NCBI GenBank assembly: GCA_035380045.1
Contig: DAOSWM010000009.1
Span: 9,683-73,682, forward strand
Length of the DNA stretch: 64,000 nt
Direction: 5' to 3'
Source: DAOSWM01 sp035380045
Lineage (GTDB): Bacteria; Bacteroidota; Bacteroidia; Bacteroidales; Tenuifilaceae
In this document: positions 1 through 8,672 of the stretch, one piece after another
Numbering within the stretch: position 1 is the first letter of the stretch
How the letters are laid out: each line of letters opens with the position of its first letter
Notes under the pieces: generated by a model
Told to the model about the DNA's origin: nothing
Seen by the model: only the letters and a program-made list of their open reading frames with translations
Database searches by the model: none
Made by a program: the position numbers and the translations under genes

Positions 1-1
1 A

Positions 2-1630
2 GGAATTTACAAGCTTGCTGGTTTGGACTCATCTAAAGTTATCCCCGTTGAAACATTCATTGACTCGGAAATGATACGATTCTATATCAACTGCCAAGTC
101 ATTACTGTCGATCCAAGCCTAGGAATCTTTAATAAATGGCTAGAAATTCAAACCAAACTTATAAATGATAGCAACTACCAACTTAATGCGTGCAACACAG
201 GGCTTAGAAAAATATTCCTTCATCAGGCTGCTCTGAGCGCAGCAATTCTGAGTAAAGTAAATACCAATGAAATTCAATGGTTGAGTAACTCTTGCGGATT
301 CCCCGTGCACCTTTGGGATCAAATCCCTGATAACAAAAAGATTGACATAAACAGTGCGAGCGTATTGATTTATGAAGAAATTTTCACTTCGAAACCCGAT
401 TGGATGAAATATTTAAAGCTTAACGAGCCAATTGTAAACTGGATTACAAACAATTACAAAGAATCCTTAAAAATATGTGAGGGTATTTACCGTCTTGAGA
501 ATTCATGTAATAGCTACCTCGTTGTTACCGAAAACGGAAGAGTAATAGTTGATCCGGGTGGGGCATCGAAACCCGAGAACTGGTTGTCCAAGATTGAAGT
601 TAATAAACCACTTAAGGGAATTATTCTGACCCATGGTCATGAGGATCATACTACTGGAACAAACTATTGGGATAATAACAACAATACACCGGTGTATGCA
701 CATAATAATATAGTTGATTTTATTGCCTACCAAGATATGCTTGCACCTTTTACTGCCAGTAGAGTTGCTAAGCAAAGAGGGCTTCCACAGCCCGATTCAA
801 GTACTGTTTACCCTAAAACAAATCTTGGTAACCTTAAACTCTTTTGCCATAAAAATACATTTAGTATCGACAATCTATCATTTGAAATGGAGCATGTTGG
901 TGGCGAGACGCCAGATAACTCAACCATATGGGTCCCAGAGTATAAAGCATTCTTTATTGCTGATAACTACTACACATCGTTTCCAAATCTATACACCCTA
1001 AGGGGCACACAAACACGACCCGCCTTACAATACATTAATGCGCTAAACCTTGCCCTTTCAAAAAAACCGGAGTACCTACTTATGGGTCATGGCGAACCAC
1101 TTATTGGATGGGAAAAAATTGAACCCGCCCTAACCACATACAGGAATGCCATTCAGTATGTTCATGACGAAACCGTTAAGGGAATTAACTTAGGCAAAAG
1201 CGTTTACACCTTAATGGATGAGGTTAAACTTCCGGAAGAGTATAGGAAAAATATATCAGAATCATACGGAAAGGTCTCATGGTCGGTAAGGGGAATTTAC
1301 GAAGGCTACATAGGTTGGTTCGACGGAAATATTACCAATATGTACAATGCTCACCCATCAATAGTCTACAATGATCTATTGAATCTTGCTGGTAAAGAAA
1401 ATCTCATTGAAAAGATTAAAGATTATATGGCAAACGAAAAATTTGCAGAGGCGCTGGTTTTAACTGATATTCTTCTTTCAGCAAATAGCAATGACAAAGA
1501 AGCCATTGATCTAAGAATGCAAACCCTAGTTCAACTTTCGCGAAAAAGCAGTAATTGGATTGAGATGAACTGGTTACGATCGGAGTACAAATCTTTGAAC
1601 GAAATCAAAAAAGAAATTGATAAGAAATAG
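2..1630 (+). CDS. MBL-fold hydrolase with alkyl-sulfatase-like C-terminus, 5' end cut by window
   Basis: The frame is open from base 2, so the gene begins before the window and the TTG at 23 need not be its start. Numbering from that TTG, residues about 165-375 form a metallo-beta-lactamase fold: the zinc motif HGHEDH lies at about 204-209, with a later GHGEP that supplies a further metal ligand. The segment after it (PEEYRKNISESYGK, then RGIYEGYIGWFDGN) resembles the dimerisation domain of SdsA/BDS1-type alkyl sulfatases, followed by a short helical tail. The first 160 residues are a domain I do not recognise (it contains LHQAALSAAILSK). Hydrolysis of an ester or sulfate ester is inferred from the fold; the substrate is unknown. 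No signal peptide can be judged because the N-terminus is missing. Confidence 0.75.
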   Translation, partial: GIYKLAGLDSSKVIPVETFIDSEMIRFYINCQVITVDPSLGIFNKWLEIQTKLINDSNYQLNACNTGLRKIFLHQAALSAAILSKVNTNEIQWLSNSCGFPVHLWDQIPDNKKIDINSASVLIYEEIFTSKPDWMKYLKLNEPIVNWITNNYKESLKICEGIYRLENSCNSYLVVTENGRVIVDPGGASKPENWLSKIEVNKPLKGIILTHGHEDHTTGTNYWDNNNNTPVYAHNNIVDFIAYQDMLAPFTASRVAKQRGLPQPDSSTVYPKTNLGNLKLFCHKNTFSIDNLSFEMEHVGGETPDNSTIWVPEYKAFFIADNYYTSFPNLYTLRGTQTRPALQYINALNLALSKKPEYLLMGHGEPLIGWEKIEPALTTYRNAIQYVHDETVKGINLGKSVYTLMDEVKLPEEYRKNISESYGKVSWSVRGIYEGYIGWFDGNITNMYNAHPSIVYNDLLNLAGKENLIEKIKDYMANEKFAEALVLTDILLSANSNDKEAIDLRMQTLVQLSRKSSNWIEMNWLRSEYKSLNEIKKEIDKK

Positions 1631-1960
1631 AGTTTAGCACTACTCATGTAAAAAGGCAAATTGTCCCGTCAAATGGGGGGTGGCTATAAATGATAGTTTG
1701 ACTTAGGGACAACCTTTCTTCGGTAGGTTAATCTGAGCTGAACAGAGAATTGACCTGCCTTCGTCCGAAGTACATGGCAGCGTCAAATTAATTGCAATAG
1801 CCAACAAAACGAGGAAAATACTTAGCTGCTGCACTGCAGCCACAACTCCCATCGTGTGTTTTTTGCTATAACTTCATTACCATGCCACGCAACCGAACCG
1901 CCGTTTGGCAGGGAACTAGAAGGAGTCAATCACGCAGTAACAATGTATATAGTTTTTGAT
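1631..1960. other. Intergenic stretch with an imperfect hairpin
   Basis: I see no convincing gene in these 330 bases. Just after the hydrolase stop there is an imperfect inverted repeat at 1661-1712: TTGTCCC plus GTCAAA on the left pair with TTTGAC plus GGGACAA on the right, with a 3-base bulge and a loop of about 23 bases. It could end transcription of the upstream gene, but it lacks a following T run, so this is a weak terminator call. The remainder shows no tRNA-like fold and no repeat I can name. Confidence 0.4.
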
Positions 1961-2494
1961 TTATTTGCATTTAAAAGACCAGCCCATGAGAGAACCATCA
2001 ATAAAGGTTTTATCGTTTAATCGTAGAACCATATTTTGAACAAACTCTTCATGGCTGAAGCTAGATAATGGTATTGTGAAGTCTTCTTCTGATTTTTTTG
2101 ATACTGGTATTAAGTCCTTATGAAAATAAGTGCATTTAAGTAATTCGAGTTTTTTAACAACATCATAAAATACAGAAGCCATTTCTGCTAGTGCAGTACG
2201 TAAAGGCTCTGCTTTTTTACGTTGATATGATTTCCCTTTATATTTTAAATGTAATAGAATACCCATTGTAATTAGGAGTAAACTTGAGCCAGGGATAATT
2301 AGTTCTGATGTGCCTGGGTCTTCCGCTATTAAATAAAAGAAAATTGCAAATGCTGATATCAATCCACCAAAAATATAGCAAAACATGAATCCTGCTTTTA
2401 ATGAGTTTAGCTTATCCATGTAGAAAGTAGTATATTCACTCGAAATTTTTACTAATTCTATTGATTTATCATAATTAATTTTTTTCTCTGTCAT
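1961..2494 (-). CDS. Hypothetical two-helix membrane protein (downstream part of an interrupted frame)
   Basis: A 177-residue product if translation starts at the ATG at 2494. Two hydrophobic helices at about 35-55 and 68-86 form a hairpin, followed by a charged, helical cytoplasmic tail of about 90 residues. I recognise no catalytic motif and no family. The same frame runs upstream without interruption to a TAA at 2768-2770, and an in-frame ATG sits at 2788, so this ORF is probably the C-terminal two thirds of a roughly 275-residue protein. The region is more AT-rich than the neighbouring division cluster and points the other way, which suggests an accessory insertion between the hydrolase and mraZ. 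It may be a decaying gene. Confidence 0.5.
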   Translation of the reverse strand: MTEKKINYDKSIELVKISSEYTTFYMDKLNSLKAGFMFCYIFGGLISAFAIFFYLIAEDPGTSELIIPGSSLLLITMGILLHLKYKGKSYQRKKAEPLRTALAEMASVFYDVVKKLELLKCTYFHKDLIPVSKKSEEDFTIPLSSFSHEEFVQNMVLRLNDKTFIDGSLMGWSFKCK

Positions 2495-2788
2495 TAAAAA
2501 TAATTTTGTCCATGGGGCTTTATTATCTCTTTGTGCATTGTAATCCGGCTCAACTTCATAATCAATAATTACTTCATTCCTAATAGTTTCAACTGTTTTA
2601 GTTGTGATTGAATTGTCATTCGATTCAGAGTAAGAAACTATATGTTCATCTTTGATAATTTTAGTACAATTGGTGGGAATGACATTTTTTGCAATTAACT
2701 CATCAATAAATTCCGATTTAATTTTTTCGCTATTATAAACATTAGAATCATATTCTAAACTGACATTTTATGAGCTAACATTTTCCAT
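2495..2788 (-). pseudogene. Upstream part of the same gene, cut by an in-frame TAA at codon 7
   Basis: Reading the minus strand from the ATG at 2788 gives M-E-N-V-S-S, a TAA stop at 2768-2770, and then about 91 further sense codons that join the 177-codon ORF ending at 1961 with no frame change. The 2788 ATG is exactly 98 codons upstream of the ATG at 2494. The recovered segment is hydrophilic and contains no in-frame ATG after the stop. The simplest reading is a single nonsense mutation or a base error in the assembly. An alternative is that only the 2494 start is used and the upstream similarity of frame is chance, but an 80-plus codon open stretch in AT-rich DNA makes that less likely. Confidence 0.5.
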
Positions 2789-3267
2789 AGAACTGTATTT
2801 TTGGTTTAAAATAATCTCTCGATTATTACAAGAGTTATAATTTGTTTTACGAAATTAAAACAAAATAAATTAAATCAAAACCTGCACCGTTGCTGTTAGC
2901 ATCCTGAGTTTAGTTGGAGTTGTGTTAGCTGATAGGAGACTAGTTGAAAGCATTCGGGTTGCTCTTAGGGTTGTTGCTTAATTTTTTTCTCGCGCAAATG
3001 TCCAATGCATAGCCCGCAATTCATTCCCCATGGTCAATCTCTGGAAAAAATGGCCTATCTCTGGAATTTTCTCTGGAAGAAAACCTAACCTAATCCATTT
3101 TAAACTATGTTTTTAATCCAATAGGCTCAAAAAAACTGTCATTTTTCTACTTACACTTTGTCATTATTTAAAAAACCTTTCACACACATGTATTTATTTG
3201 TTTATCTGTGTTTTACAAAACACGAAGTTTGATAAAATAAATTTTCCTAAAAAAAGTTATTAACAAT
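2789..3267. other. Intergenic region upstream of mraZ
   Basis: No supported gene in these 479 bases. Three copies of TCTCTGGAA occur at 3038-3046, 3058-3066 and 3070-3078 as direct repeats. The part from about 3100 on is very AT-rich and must contain the promoter of the division cluster, but no full TTTG/TAnnTTTG pair with standard spacing is evident. The MraZ-type repeats begin at 3268. Confidence 0.4.
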
Positions 3268-3307
3268 GTGGGAAAAAGTGGTAATTTGTGGATAAAAGTG
3301 GAAATAT
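3268..3307 (+). promoter_or_regulatory. Four 10-bp direct repeats, probable MraZ operator
   Basis: GTGG occurs at 3268, 3278, 3288 and 3298, exactly one helical turn apart, each followed by six A/T-rich bases (the first copy reads GTGGGAAAAA). MraZ proteins are known to bind arrays of short GTG-containing direct repeats of about this period just upstream of their own gene and to control the mra/dcw operon. The array ends 37 bases before the mraZ start codon, which fits autoregulation. That this array binds MraZ is inferred from position and period. Confidence 0.8.
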
Positions 3308-3343
3308 TTTATATACTTTTACTTTTTGAAAAATTGGAGTAAA

Positions 3344-3808
3344 ATGACTTCGTTCATAGGCGATTACGTATGTAAGGTTGACGAGAAAGGGCGCTTGCTC
3401 TTCCCCGCCGCTTTTAAGAAGCAGAATAAATCTGCCTCTCCTGATCGCTATGTGGTAAGGAAGGACATTTTTGAAACCTGCTTGGTGGTTTACACCATGG
3501 AGGAGTGGGAGCGCCAGAACGAGCTTATCCGCAAAAACACAAATCCCTACAACAGGGAGCACAACCGCTTTTTGAGAGAATTTTACAGGGGAACAGCCGA
3601 GATAAATCTAGATTCGAGCGGACGGTTACTGATCCCCAAGAGGCTACTCGATATGGCCAGCGCAACCAAAGAACTTGTGCTAACCGGCCAGGACAGCCGC
3701 ATTGAGATTTGGGCAAAAGAGAAGTATGATGCGCATGAATCGGACGAGCAGGCATTTGCACAGCTGGCCGAAAAAATCATGGGTTCATCCATATTACGCG
3801 ATGAGTAA
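3344..3808 (+). CDS. mraZ: Transcriptional regulator MraZ
   Basis: A 154-residue DNA-binding protein that folds as two SpoVT/AbrB-like swapped-hairpin halves. Both signature motifs are present: DEKGRLLFPAAFKK near the N-terminus and DSSGRLLIPKRLLD in the second half. MraZ forms ring-shaped oligomers and regulates the division and cell-wall operon it heads. I chose the ATG at 3344, preceded by GGAG, over the TTG at 3326 because the family starts right before the first beta strand (MTSFIGDY). The stop overlaps the rsmH start by one base (TAATG), so the two are translationally coupled. The four GTGG repeats upstream are its likely operator. Confidence 0.95.
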   Translation: MTSFIGDYVCKVDEKGRLLFPAAFKKQNKSASPDRYVVRKDIFETCLVVYTMEEWERQNELIRKNTNPYNREHNRFLREFYRGTAEINLDSSGRLLIPKRLLDMASATKELVLTGQDSRIEIWAKEKYDAHESDEQAFAQLAEKIMGSSILRDE

Positions 3809-4707
3809 TGCAATATCATGTACCTGCCTTACTGAATGAGAGCATCGATGGTTTAAACATTCAGCCCGATGGAACCTACCTTGATTTAACATTCGGTGGG
3901 GGCGGACACTCTCGCGAAATACTTAAGCACCTGTCGAAAAAAGGGCGACTAATCGCCTTCGATCAGGATGAGGACGCCTTTAAAAACAGCATCGACGACA
4001 AGCGCTTTTTGTTGGTTCGAAGCAACTTCAGGTTCTTTAGAAATTTTTTAAAGTATCACAAAGTAAAGTCAGTTCAGGGAATTCTGGCCGATTTGGGTGT
4101 TTCTTCGCACCACTTCGATAGCCCCGAAAGGGGCTTTTCCACAAGATTTAACGGTCCGCTCGACATGAGGATGAACCGCTCTGGAAAGCTGACTGCAGAA
4201 GAAGTTGTAAACACCTACGAAAAGCAGAAACTCTTTGAGCTGCTTTCGGTTTACGGGGAGCTACCAAACGCAAACAAGCTGGCTGGAATGGTTTGTAGCG
4301 CACGGGAAAAGCAACCAATCACATCTTCAGAACAGCTTGCCGAGGTTGTAGGAAGAGCCTTCCCCAGCCATGTTATTAACAAGATGCTGGCTAAGGTTTT
4401 TCAGGCAATACGAATTGAGGTGAACCATGAAATGGAAGCGCTAAAACAGATGCTCTGGCAAACTGAAAAAGCGCTTGAAACCGATGGCAGGCTTGTGGTA
4501 ATATCGTACCACTCGCTGGAAGACAGGCTGGTTAAGAATTTTATTAAAACCGGAAATTTTCTGGGAGATCGTGAGGTAGATTTTTTCGGAAACACCAAAT
4601 CAACGTTCGAACAAATTAATAGAAAAGTGATTGTGCCAACGGATGAGGAGACAAAAAGTAATCCACGTTCGCGAAGCGCAAAACTCAGGATAGGAAGGAA
4701 ACTATGA
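3808..4707 (+). CDS. rsmH: 16S rRNA (cytosine(1402)-N(4))-methyltransferase
   Basis: RsmH (formerly MraW), 299 residues, the usual length. It methylates N4 of C1402 in 16S rRNA using S-adenosylmethionine, helping decoding accuracy at the P site. The SAM-binding loop YLDLTFGGGGHS is at residues 24-35. Other family hallmarks are present: ILADLGVSSHHFDSPERGFS, the DMRMNR segment, and the C-terminal VISYHSLEDRLVK. It starts in the mraZ stop codon and its last four bases overlap ftsL (ATGA). It lies in the division cluster by conserved synteny, although its product acts on the ribosome. Confidence 0.96.
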   Translation: MQYHVPALLNESIDGLNIQPDGTYLDLTFGGGGHSREILKHLSKKGRLIAFDQDEDAFKNSIDDKRFLLVRSNFRFFRNFLKYHKVKSVQGILADLGVSSHHFDSPERGFSTRFNGPLDMRMNRSGKLTAEEVVNTYEKQKLFELLSVYGELPNANKLAGMVCSAREKQPITSSEQLAEVVGRAFPSHVINKMLAKVFQAIRIEVNHEMEALKQMLWQTEKALETDGRLVVISYHSLEDRLVKNFIKTGNFLGDREVDFFGNTKSTFEQINRKVIVPTDEETKSNPRSRSAKLRIGRKL

Positions 4708-5084
4708 GCGAAGAGAACCAAAATGTAGAGTTTATCGATGCTCCAAAAGAGCAAAAGGGACCAAAGAAAAACAGTGGCTTAAAGGATATTCTTACTGGCA
4801 ATATCCTAAGCCGCGAAAGTGTTTCGGGACAGGTTCCCTACATCCTATTCCTTGCCCTGCTGGCAGTAATTTACATAGCGAACAGGTACAAGTACGAGAA
4901 GCTGGTTAAGCAAGACCAGATTCTTCAAGTTGAAGTAAAAAACCTAAGGGCAGAATCGATTACAATGGCCTCGCAGCTTATGTTCATAAGCAAGCAGAGC
5001 GAGGTTTCGAAGCTAATAGAGCAGAAGGGTTTAGGGCTAAAAGAGTCGGTAGTTCCACCAAAAAAAATTAAAGCGAAGCTGTAA
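4704..5084 (+). CDS. ftsL: Cell division protein FtsL (Bacteroidota type)
   Basis: A 126-residue bitopic membrane protein. A hydrophilic cytoplasmic tail of about 45 residues (rich in Lys/Glu) is followed by one membrane helix at about 47-63 (VPYILFLALLAVIYIAN) and a periplasmic coiled-coil region with heptad-like leucines. This matches the topology of FtsL, which joins FtsQ and FtsB and activates FtsWI. Sequence identity among FtsL proteins is low, so the call rests on topology and on position between rsmH and ftsI. It overlaps rsmH by four bases and ftsI by one (TAATG). Confidence 0.85.
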   Translation: MSEENQNVEFIDAPKEQKGPKKNSGLKDILTGNILSRESVSGQVPYILFLALLAVIYIANRYKYEKLVKQDQILQVEVKNLRAESITMASQLMFISKQSEVSKLIEQKGLGLKESVVPPKKIKAKL

Positions 5085-7204
5085 TGTCGTTAAAAAAGGA
5101 AATAGTGTTCAGGTTCAGCCTTGTGTACGTACTGTTCGTACTTATGGCTCTGTCCATTGTTTTCAAAATTATTTACATCCAGTTTGTTGAGGGAAATAAG
5201 TGGCGGGCTATGGCTAAAAACATAACTTACAAAGATATAACCATAGAGCCCAGCCGGGGCGACATTTGTGCTCACGACGGCCGCCTTTTAGCAACCTCAA
5301 TCCCTTTCTTCGAAATAAGAATGGACCTCAAGGCTGCAGGGCTTACCGACGAAATTTTTTATGAAAATGTTGACTCATTGGCTATCTGCCTATCGCGATT
5401 CTTTAGAGACAAATCACACTACACCTACCGCTCAGAGTTGAACAATGCCAGAAAGTTTTCAAAATCGCGCAGGTTCTACCTGGTAAACCCAAGGCTTGTT
5501 AACTACATTGAATTACAAGAAATTAGAAATTTCCCGCTTTTTCGCCTTCGCGAGAATGTAGGTGGCTTCATCCCTGTTCAGGTGAATAAGCGAATTAAAC
5601 CCCACGCAAGCCTTGCATCACGAACCATTGGTAATGTAAACGAGGGAGGTGTTTCGGTTGGTATCGAAGGTGCATTCGACCATATTCTCAGAGGCAAAGC
5701 CGGGCTTAGTCTTCGCCAACGAGTACCCGGAAACACATGGGTTGAAGTGAGCAGCGCTCTGCATGTTGAGCCACAGGATGGCATGGATGTTTTCACAACA
5801 ATCGACGTTACCCTGCAGGATGTTGCTGAAAATGCCCTCAGAACCCAACTTCGCAAGCACGAAGCAGAGCACGGAACGGTTATTCTTATGGAAGTTGAAA
5901 CCGGTGAAATAAAAGCCATTGCAAACCTTCGCAGGAACGAAGATGGAACATACGACGAAGCTTTTAACTACGCAATAGGTGAAGGTGCCGAACCCGGTTC
6001 AACCTTCAAAGTTGCCGCCCTAATTGCACTTCTCGAGGATGGATATATTTCACTTACCGATACAATTAACACCGGAAAGGGGAAAGCACAATACTACGAC
6101 AAAACAATTACCGACTCGAAAGAGGGAGGTTACGGAAGAATTTCCGTGAAAGAAGTTTTCGAGTTCTCATCGAACGTAGGAGTTACCGAACTGGTAACCA
6201 AGCACTATAAGGGCAAAGAGAAAGATTTTATTGATAGGTTGTACTCAATTAAGCTAAACCAACCGCTCGATATACCCATTAAAGGCGAAACGAAACCTTA
6301 CATTAAGTATCCGGGCGATAAGCTGTGGTCGGGTATTTCGTTACCTATGATGAGCATTGGATACGAGGTTAAACTTACTCCGCTTCAACTTCTTACCTTC
6401 TACAATGCTATTGCAAATAATGGCTGCATGGTGAAACCAAAGTTTGTAAACTCCATTAAGCAGCATGGGCAAACTGTAACAACATTCAGAACAGAAATTA
6501 TTAACCCTTCCATTTGCTCAAGGAGCACGCTAAAAAAAGTGCACCAGGTGCTTGAGGGAGTAGTTGAAAACGGAACCGCTAAAAACCTAAGGAACAGCAA
6601 CTACAAGATTGCGGGTAAAACTGGAACTGCTCAAATTGCGCAAGGAACAGAAGGCTACCGACAGCGGGGCGAAATCAGTTACCAAGCATCATTCGCTGGT
6701 TACTTCCCGGCCGATGACCCAAAATATTCATGCATAGTTGTGGTAAATTCTCCCTCGCGAAGCGTTTACTACGGGAACCTGGTTGCCGGTCCAATATTCA
6801 AGGAAATTGCCGATAAGGTTTACTCCACCAGCAAGGAGTGGTTCCCGGTAATTCCAAAAAGGTCGGAGCTAACAGAGTTACCCGAATCGAAAAATGGATT
6901 TAGACCAGAAATTAAGGAGGTTATGCAGGAACTAAGAATTCCACTAACCGATGAATCCAGCAATTACCCATGGATTATTACCCATAGAAACGACAACGAA
7001 GTTGAATTGAAGAAAAAGAGCGTAATACAGAATCTTGTTCCCGATGTGCAGGGAATGTGCTTGAAGGACGCCCTTTATCTTCTCGAAAACAATGGCTTAC
7101 GTGTCGATGTAAGGGGACGTGGAACCGTGCGCAGGCAATCGCTCACTCCTGGCAACAGGGTTAACAGCGGCGATAGAATTGTGCTTGAAATGAGCATGAA
7201 TTAA
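5084..7204 (+). CDS. ftsI: Penicillin-binding protein, division transpeptidase with PASTA domain
   Basis: A 706-residue class B penicillin-binding protein that crosslinks septal peptidoglycan. An N-terminal membrane anchor lies at about 10-32, followed by the PBP dimerisation domain and the transpeptidase domain. The three active-site motifs are visible: S306-T-F-K (acyl-enzyme serine), S362-S-N, and K512-T-G. A single PASTA domain fills about 643-706 (VPDVQGMCLKDALYLLEN), as in SpoVD/PBP2x-like enzymes. It starts inside the ftsL stop codon and is followed four bases later by murE. FtsI works with the glycosyltransferase FtsW, encoded further down the cluster. Confidence 0.95.
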   Translation: MSLKKEIVFRFSLVYVLFVLMALSIVFKIIYIQFVEGNKWRAMAKNITYKDITIEPSRGDICAHDGRLLATSIPFFEIRMDLKAAGLTDEIFYENVDSLAICLSRFFRDKSHYTYRSELNNARKFSKSRRFYLVNPRLVNYIELQEIRNFPLFRLRENVGGFIPVQVNKRIKPHASLASRTIGNVNEGGVSVGIEGAFDHILRGKAGLSLRQRVPGNTWVEVSSALHVEPQDGMDVFTTIDVTLQDVAENALRTQLRKHEAEHGTVILMEVETGEIKAIANLRRNEDGTYDEAFNYAIGEGAEPGSTFKVAALIALLEDGYISLTDTINTGKGKAQYYDKTITDSKEGGYGRISVKEVFEFSSNVGVTELVTKHYKGKEKDFIDRLYSIKLNQPLDIPIKGETKPYIKYPGDKLWSGISLPMMSIGYEVKLTPLQLLTFYNAIANNGCMVKPKFVNSIKQHGQTVTTFRTEIINPSICSRSTLKKVHQVLEGVVENGTAKNLRNSNYKIAGKTGTAQIAQGTEGYRQRGEISYQASFAGYFPADDPKYSCIVVVNSPSRSVYYGNLVAGPIFKEIADKVYSTSKEWFPVIPKRSELTELPESKNGFRPEIKEVMQELRIPLTDESSNYPWIITHRNDNEVELKKKSVIQNLVPDVQGMCLKDALYLLENNGLRVDVRGRGTVRRQSLTPGNRVNSGDRIVLEMSMN

Positions 7205-7208
7205 ACTT

Positions 7209-8672
7209 ATGAAGAGAATAACCGACATACTACCAGGTAATTTGCTCGTTCAAACCGAGGGCAATGCCGATATTGCTGTTACTTCGCTTACCTTCGATTC
7301 CCGAAAAGTTGAAAAGAATTCTGCATTCTTCGCAATTTCTGGAACCCAGAGCGATGGTCACAGCTTTATTGATAATGCAATCGACAGTGGGGCAACTGCC
7401 ATAATCTGCGAGCAGCTTCCCGAAAAAATTAACCCAATGGTTTCGTACTTTCAGGTACAGAACTCCTCAATTGCATTAGGAGTTGCCGCTTCGGAATTCT
7501 ACGGGAATCCTTCGGAGAAGCTTACACTTATTGGGGTAACGGGAACCAACGGGAAAACAACCACAGCCACATTGCTTTACAGGCTGGTAAACTCAATGGG
7601 AGGCAAAGCAGGTTTATTCTCAACAGTTTGCAACTACATTGGCCACAAAAAAGTACCAAGCACCCACACTACCCCCGATGCCATTCAGCTTAATCAGCTT
7701 TTCGCCGAAATGGTTGAGGCTGGTTGCACACACTGCTTCATGGAGGTTAGCTCGCACGCAATTGTTCAGCACCGAACCAAAGGGCTTGCCTTCAAAGGAG
7801 GTATTTTCACCAATATCACGCACGACCACCTCGACTACCATAAAACCTTCGACGAGTATATAAAGGCGAAGAAGCTATTTTTTGATGAGCTGCCTTCCAG
7901 CGCATTCGCGCTAACAAACATCGACGATAGGAACGGCAGGGTTATGGTTCAAAACACAAAGGCCAAGGTAAAAACCTACTCGCTCAGAAGCATGGCCGAC
8001 TTTAAGTGTAAAATTATTGAGCAGCAACCTATTGGAATGTTGCTCAATATCGACAACATTGAAGTTTGGACAAAACTGATTGGTGAATTTAATGCGTACA
8101 ACCTGCTTTGCGTTTACTCTACCGCCCAACTGCTTGGTTTCGACAAGCAGGAAGTGCTCACTATTCTTAGCAATATGAATCCGGTTGAAGGACGCTTTGA
8201 GCACACCCAATCGCCCAACGGCGTGGTTGCTATTGTTGACTACGCCCACACTCCCGATGCGCTTGAGAACGTAATTGAATCAATTAAAAAAATTCGCAGC
8301 GAGGGGAGTAAACTAATCACCGTGGTTGGTGCCGGCGGAAACCGCGATAAAACCAAGCGCCCAATTATGGCACAGATTGCCGCTCAGGGAAGCGAAATGG
8401 TAATTCTCACCTCGGATAATCCAAGGTTTGAAGAACCTGAAGATATCCTGAATGACATGAAAAAAGGAATTGATGCTTCTTCGGTTGGTCGAGTTCTTAC
8501 AATTACAGACAGGCGCGAGGCAATCCGTACCGCATGCCTGCTGGCAGCGAAAGGCGATGTTGTTCTGGTTGCTGGAAAAGGTCACGAAAATTACCAGGAA
8601 GTAAAAGGTGTAAAACACCATTTTGACGATAAAGAGGAGATTGCAGAAATCTTTAAAACCCTAAAACCATGA
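7209..8672 (+). CDS. murE: UDP-N-acetylmuramoyl-L-alanyl-D-glutamate ligase (meso-DAP type)
   Basis: MurE, 487 residues, adds the third amino acid to the UDP-MurNAc dipeptide in the cytoplasm using ATP. The ATP loop GVTGTNGKTTT is at about 110-120. The C-terminal motif DNPR at residues 403-406 is the signature of enzymes that add meso-diaminopimelate, not lysine, so this organism is expected to have DAP-type peptidoglycan. Further Mur ligase features include the HTTPDA segment and the carbamoylated-lysine region. Its last four bases overlap mraY (ATGA). No murF follows it, unlike the E. coli cluster; murF must be elsewhere. Confidence 0.96.
   Translation: MKRITDILPGNLLVQTEGNADIAVTSLTFDSRKVEKNSAFFAISGTQSDGHSFIDNAIDSGATAIICEQLPEKINPMVSYFQVQNSSIALGVAASEFYGNPSEKLTLIGVTGTNGKTTTATLLYRLVNSMGGKAGLFSTVCNYIGHKKVPSTHTTPDAIQLNQLFAEMVEAGCTHCFMEVSSHAIVQHRTKGLAFKGGIFTNITHDHLDYHKTFDEYIKAKKLFFDELPSSAFALTNIDDRNGRVMVQNTKAKVKTYSLRSMADFKCKIIEQQPIGMLLNIDNIEVWTKLIGEFNAYNLLCVYSTAQLLGFDKQEVLTILSNMNPVEGRFEHTQSPNGVVAIVDYAHTPDALENVIESIKKIRSEGSKLITVVGAGGNRDKTKRPIMAQIAAQGSEMVILTSDNPRFEEPEDILNDMKKGIDASSVGRVLTITDRREAIRTACLLAAKGDVVLVAGKGHENYQEVKGVKHHFDDKEEIAEIFKTLKP

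Noticed and set aside
3038..3078. Three TCTCTGGAA copies as a CRISPR-like or operator array
   Set aside because: Spacing is irregular (20 and 12 bases) and the copies are too short for an array.
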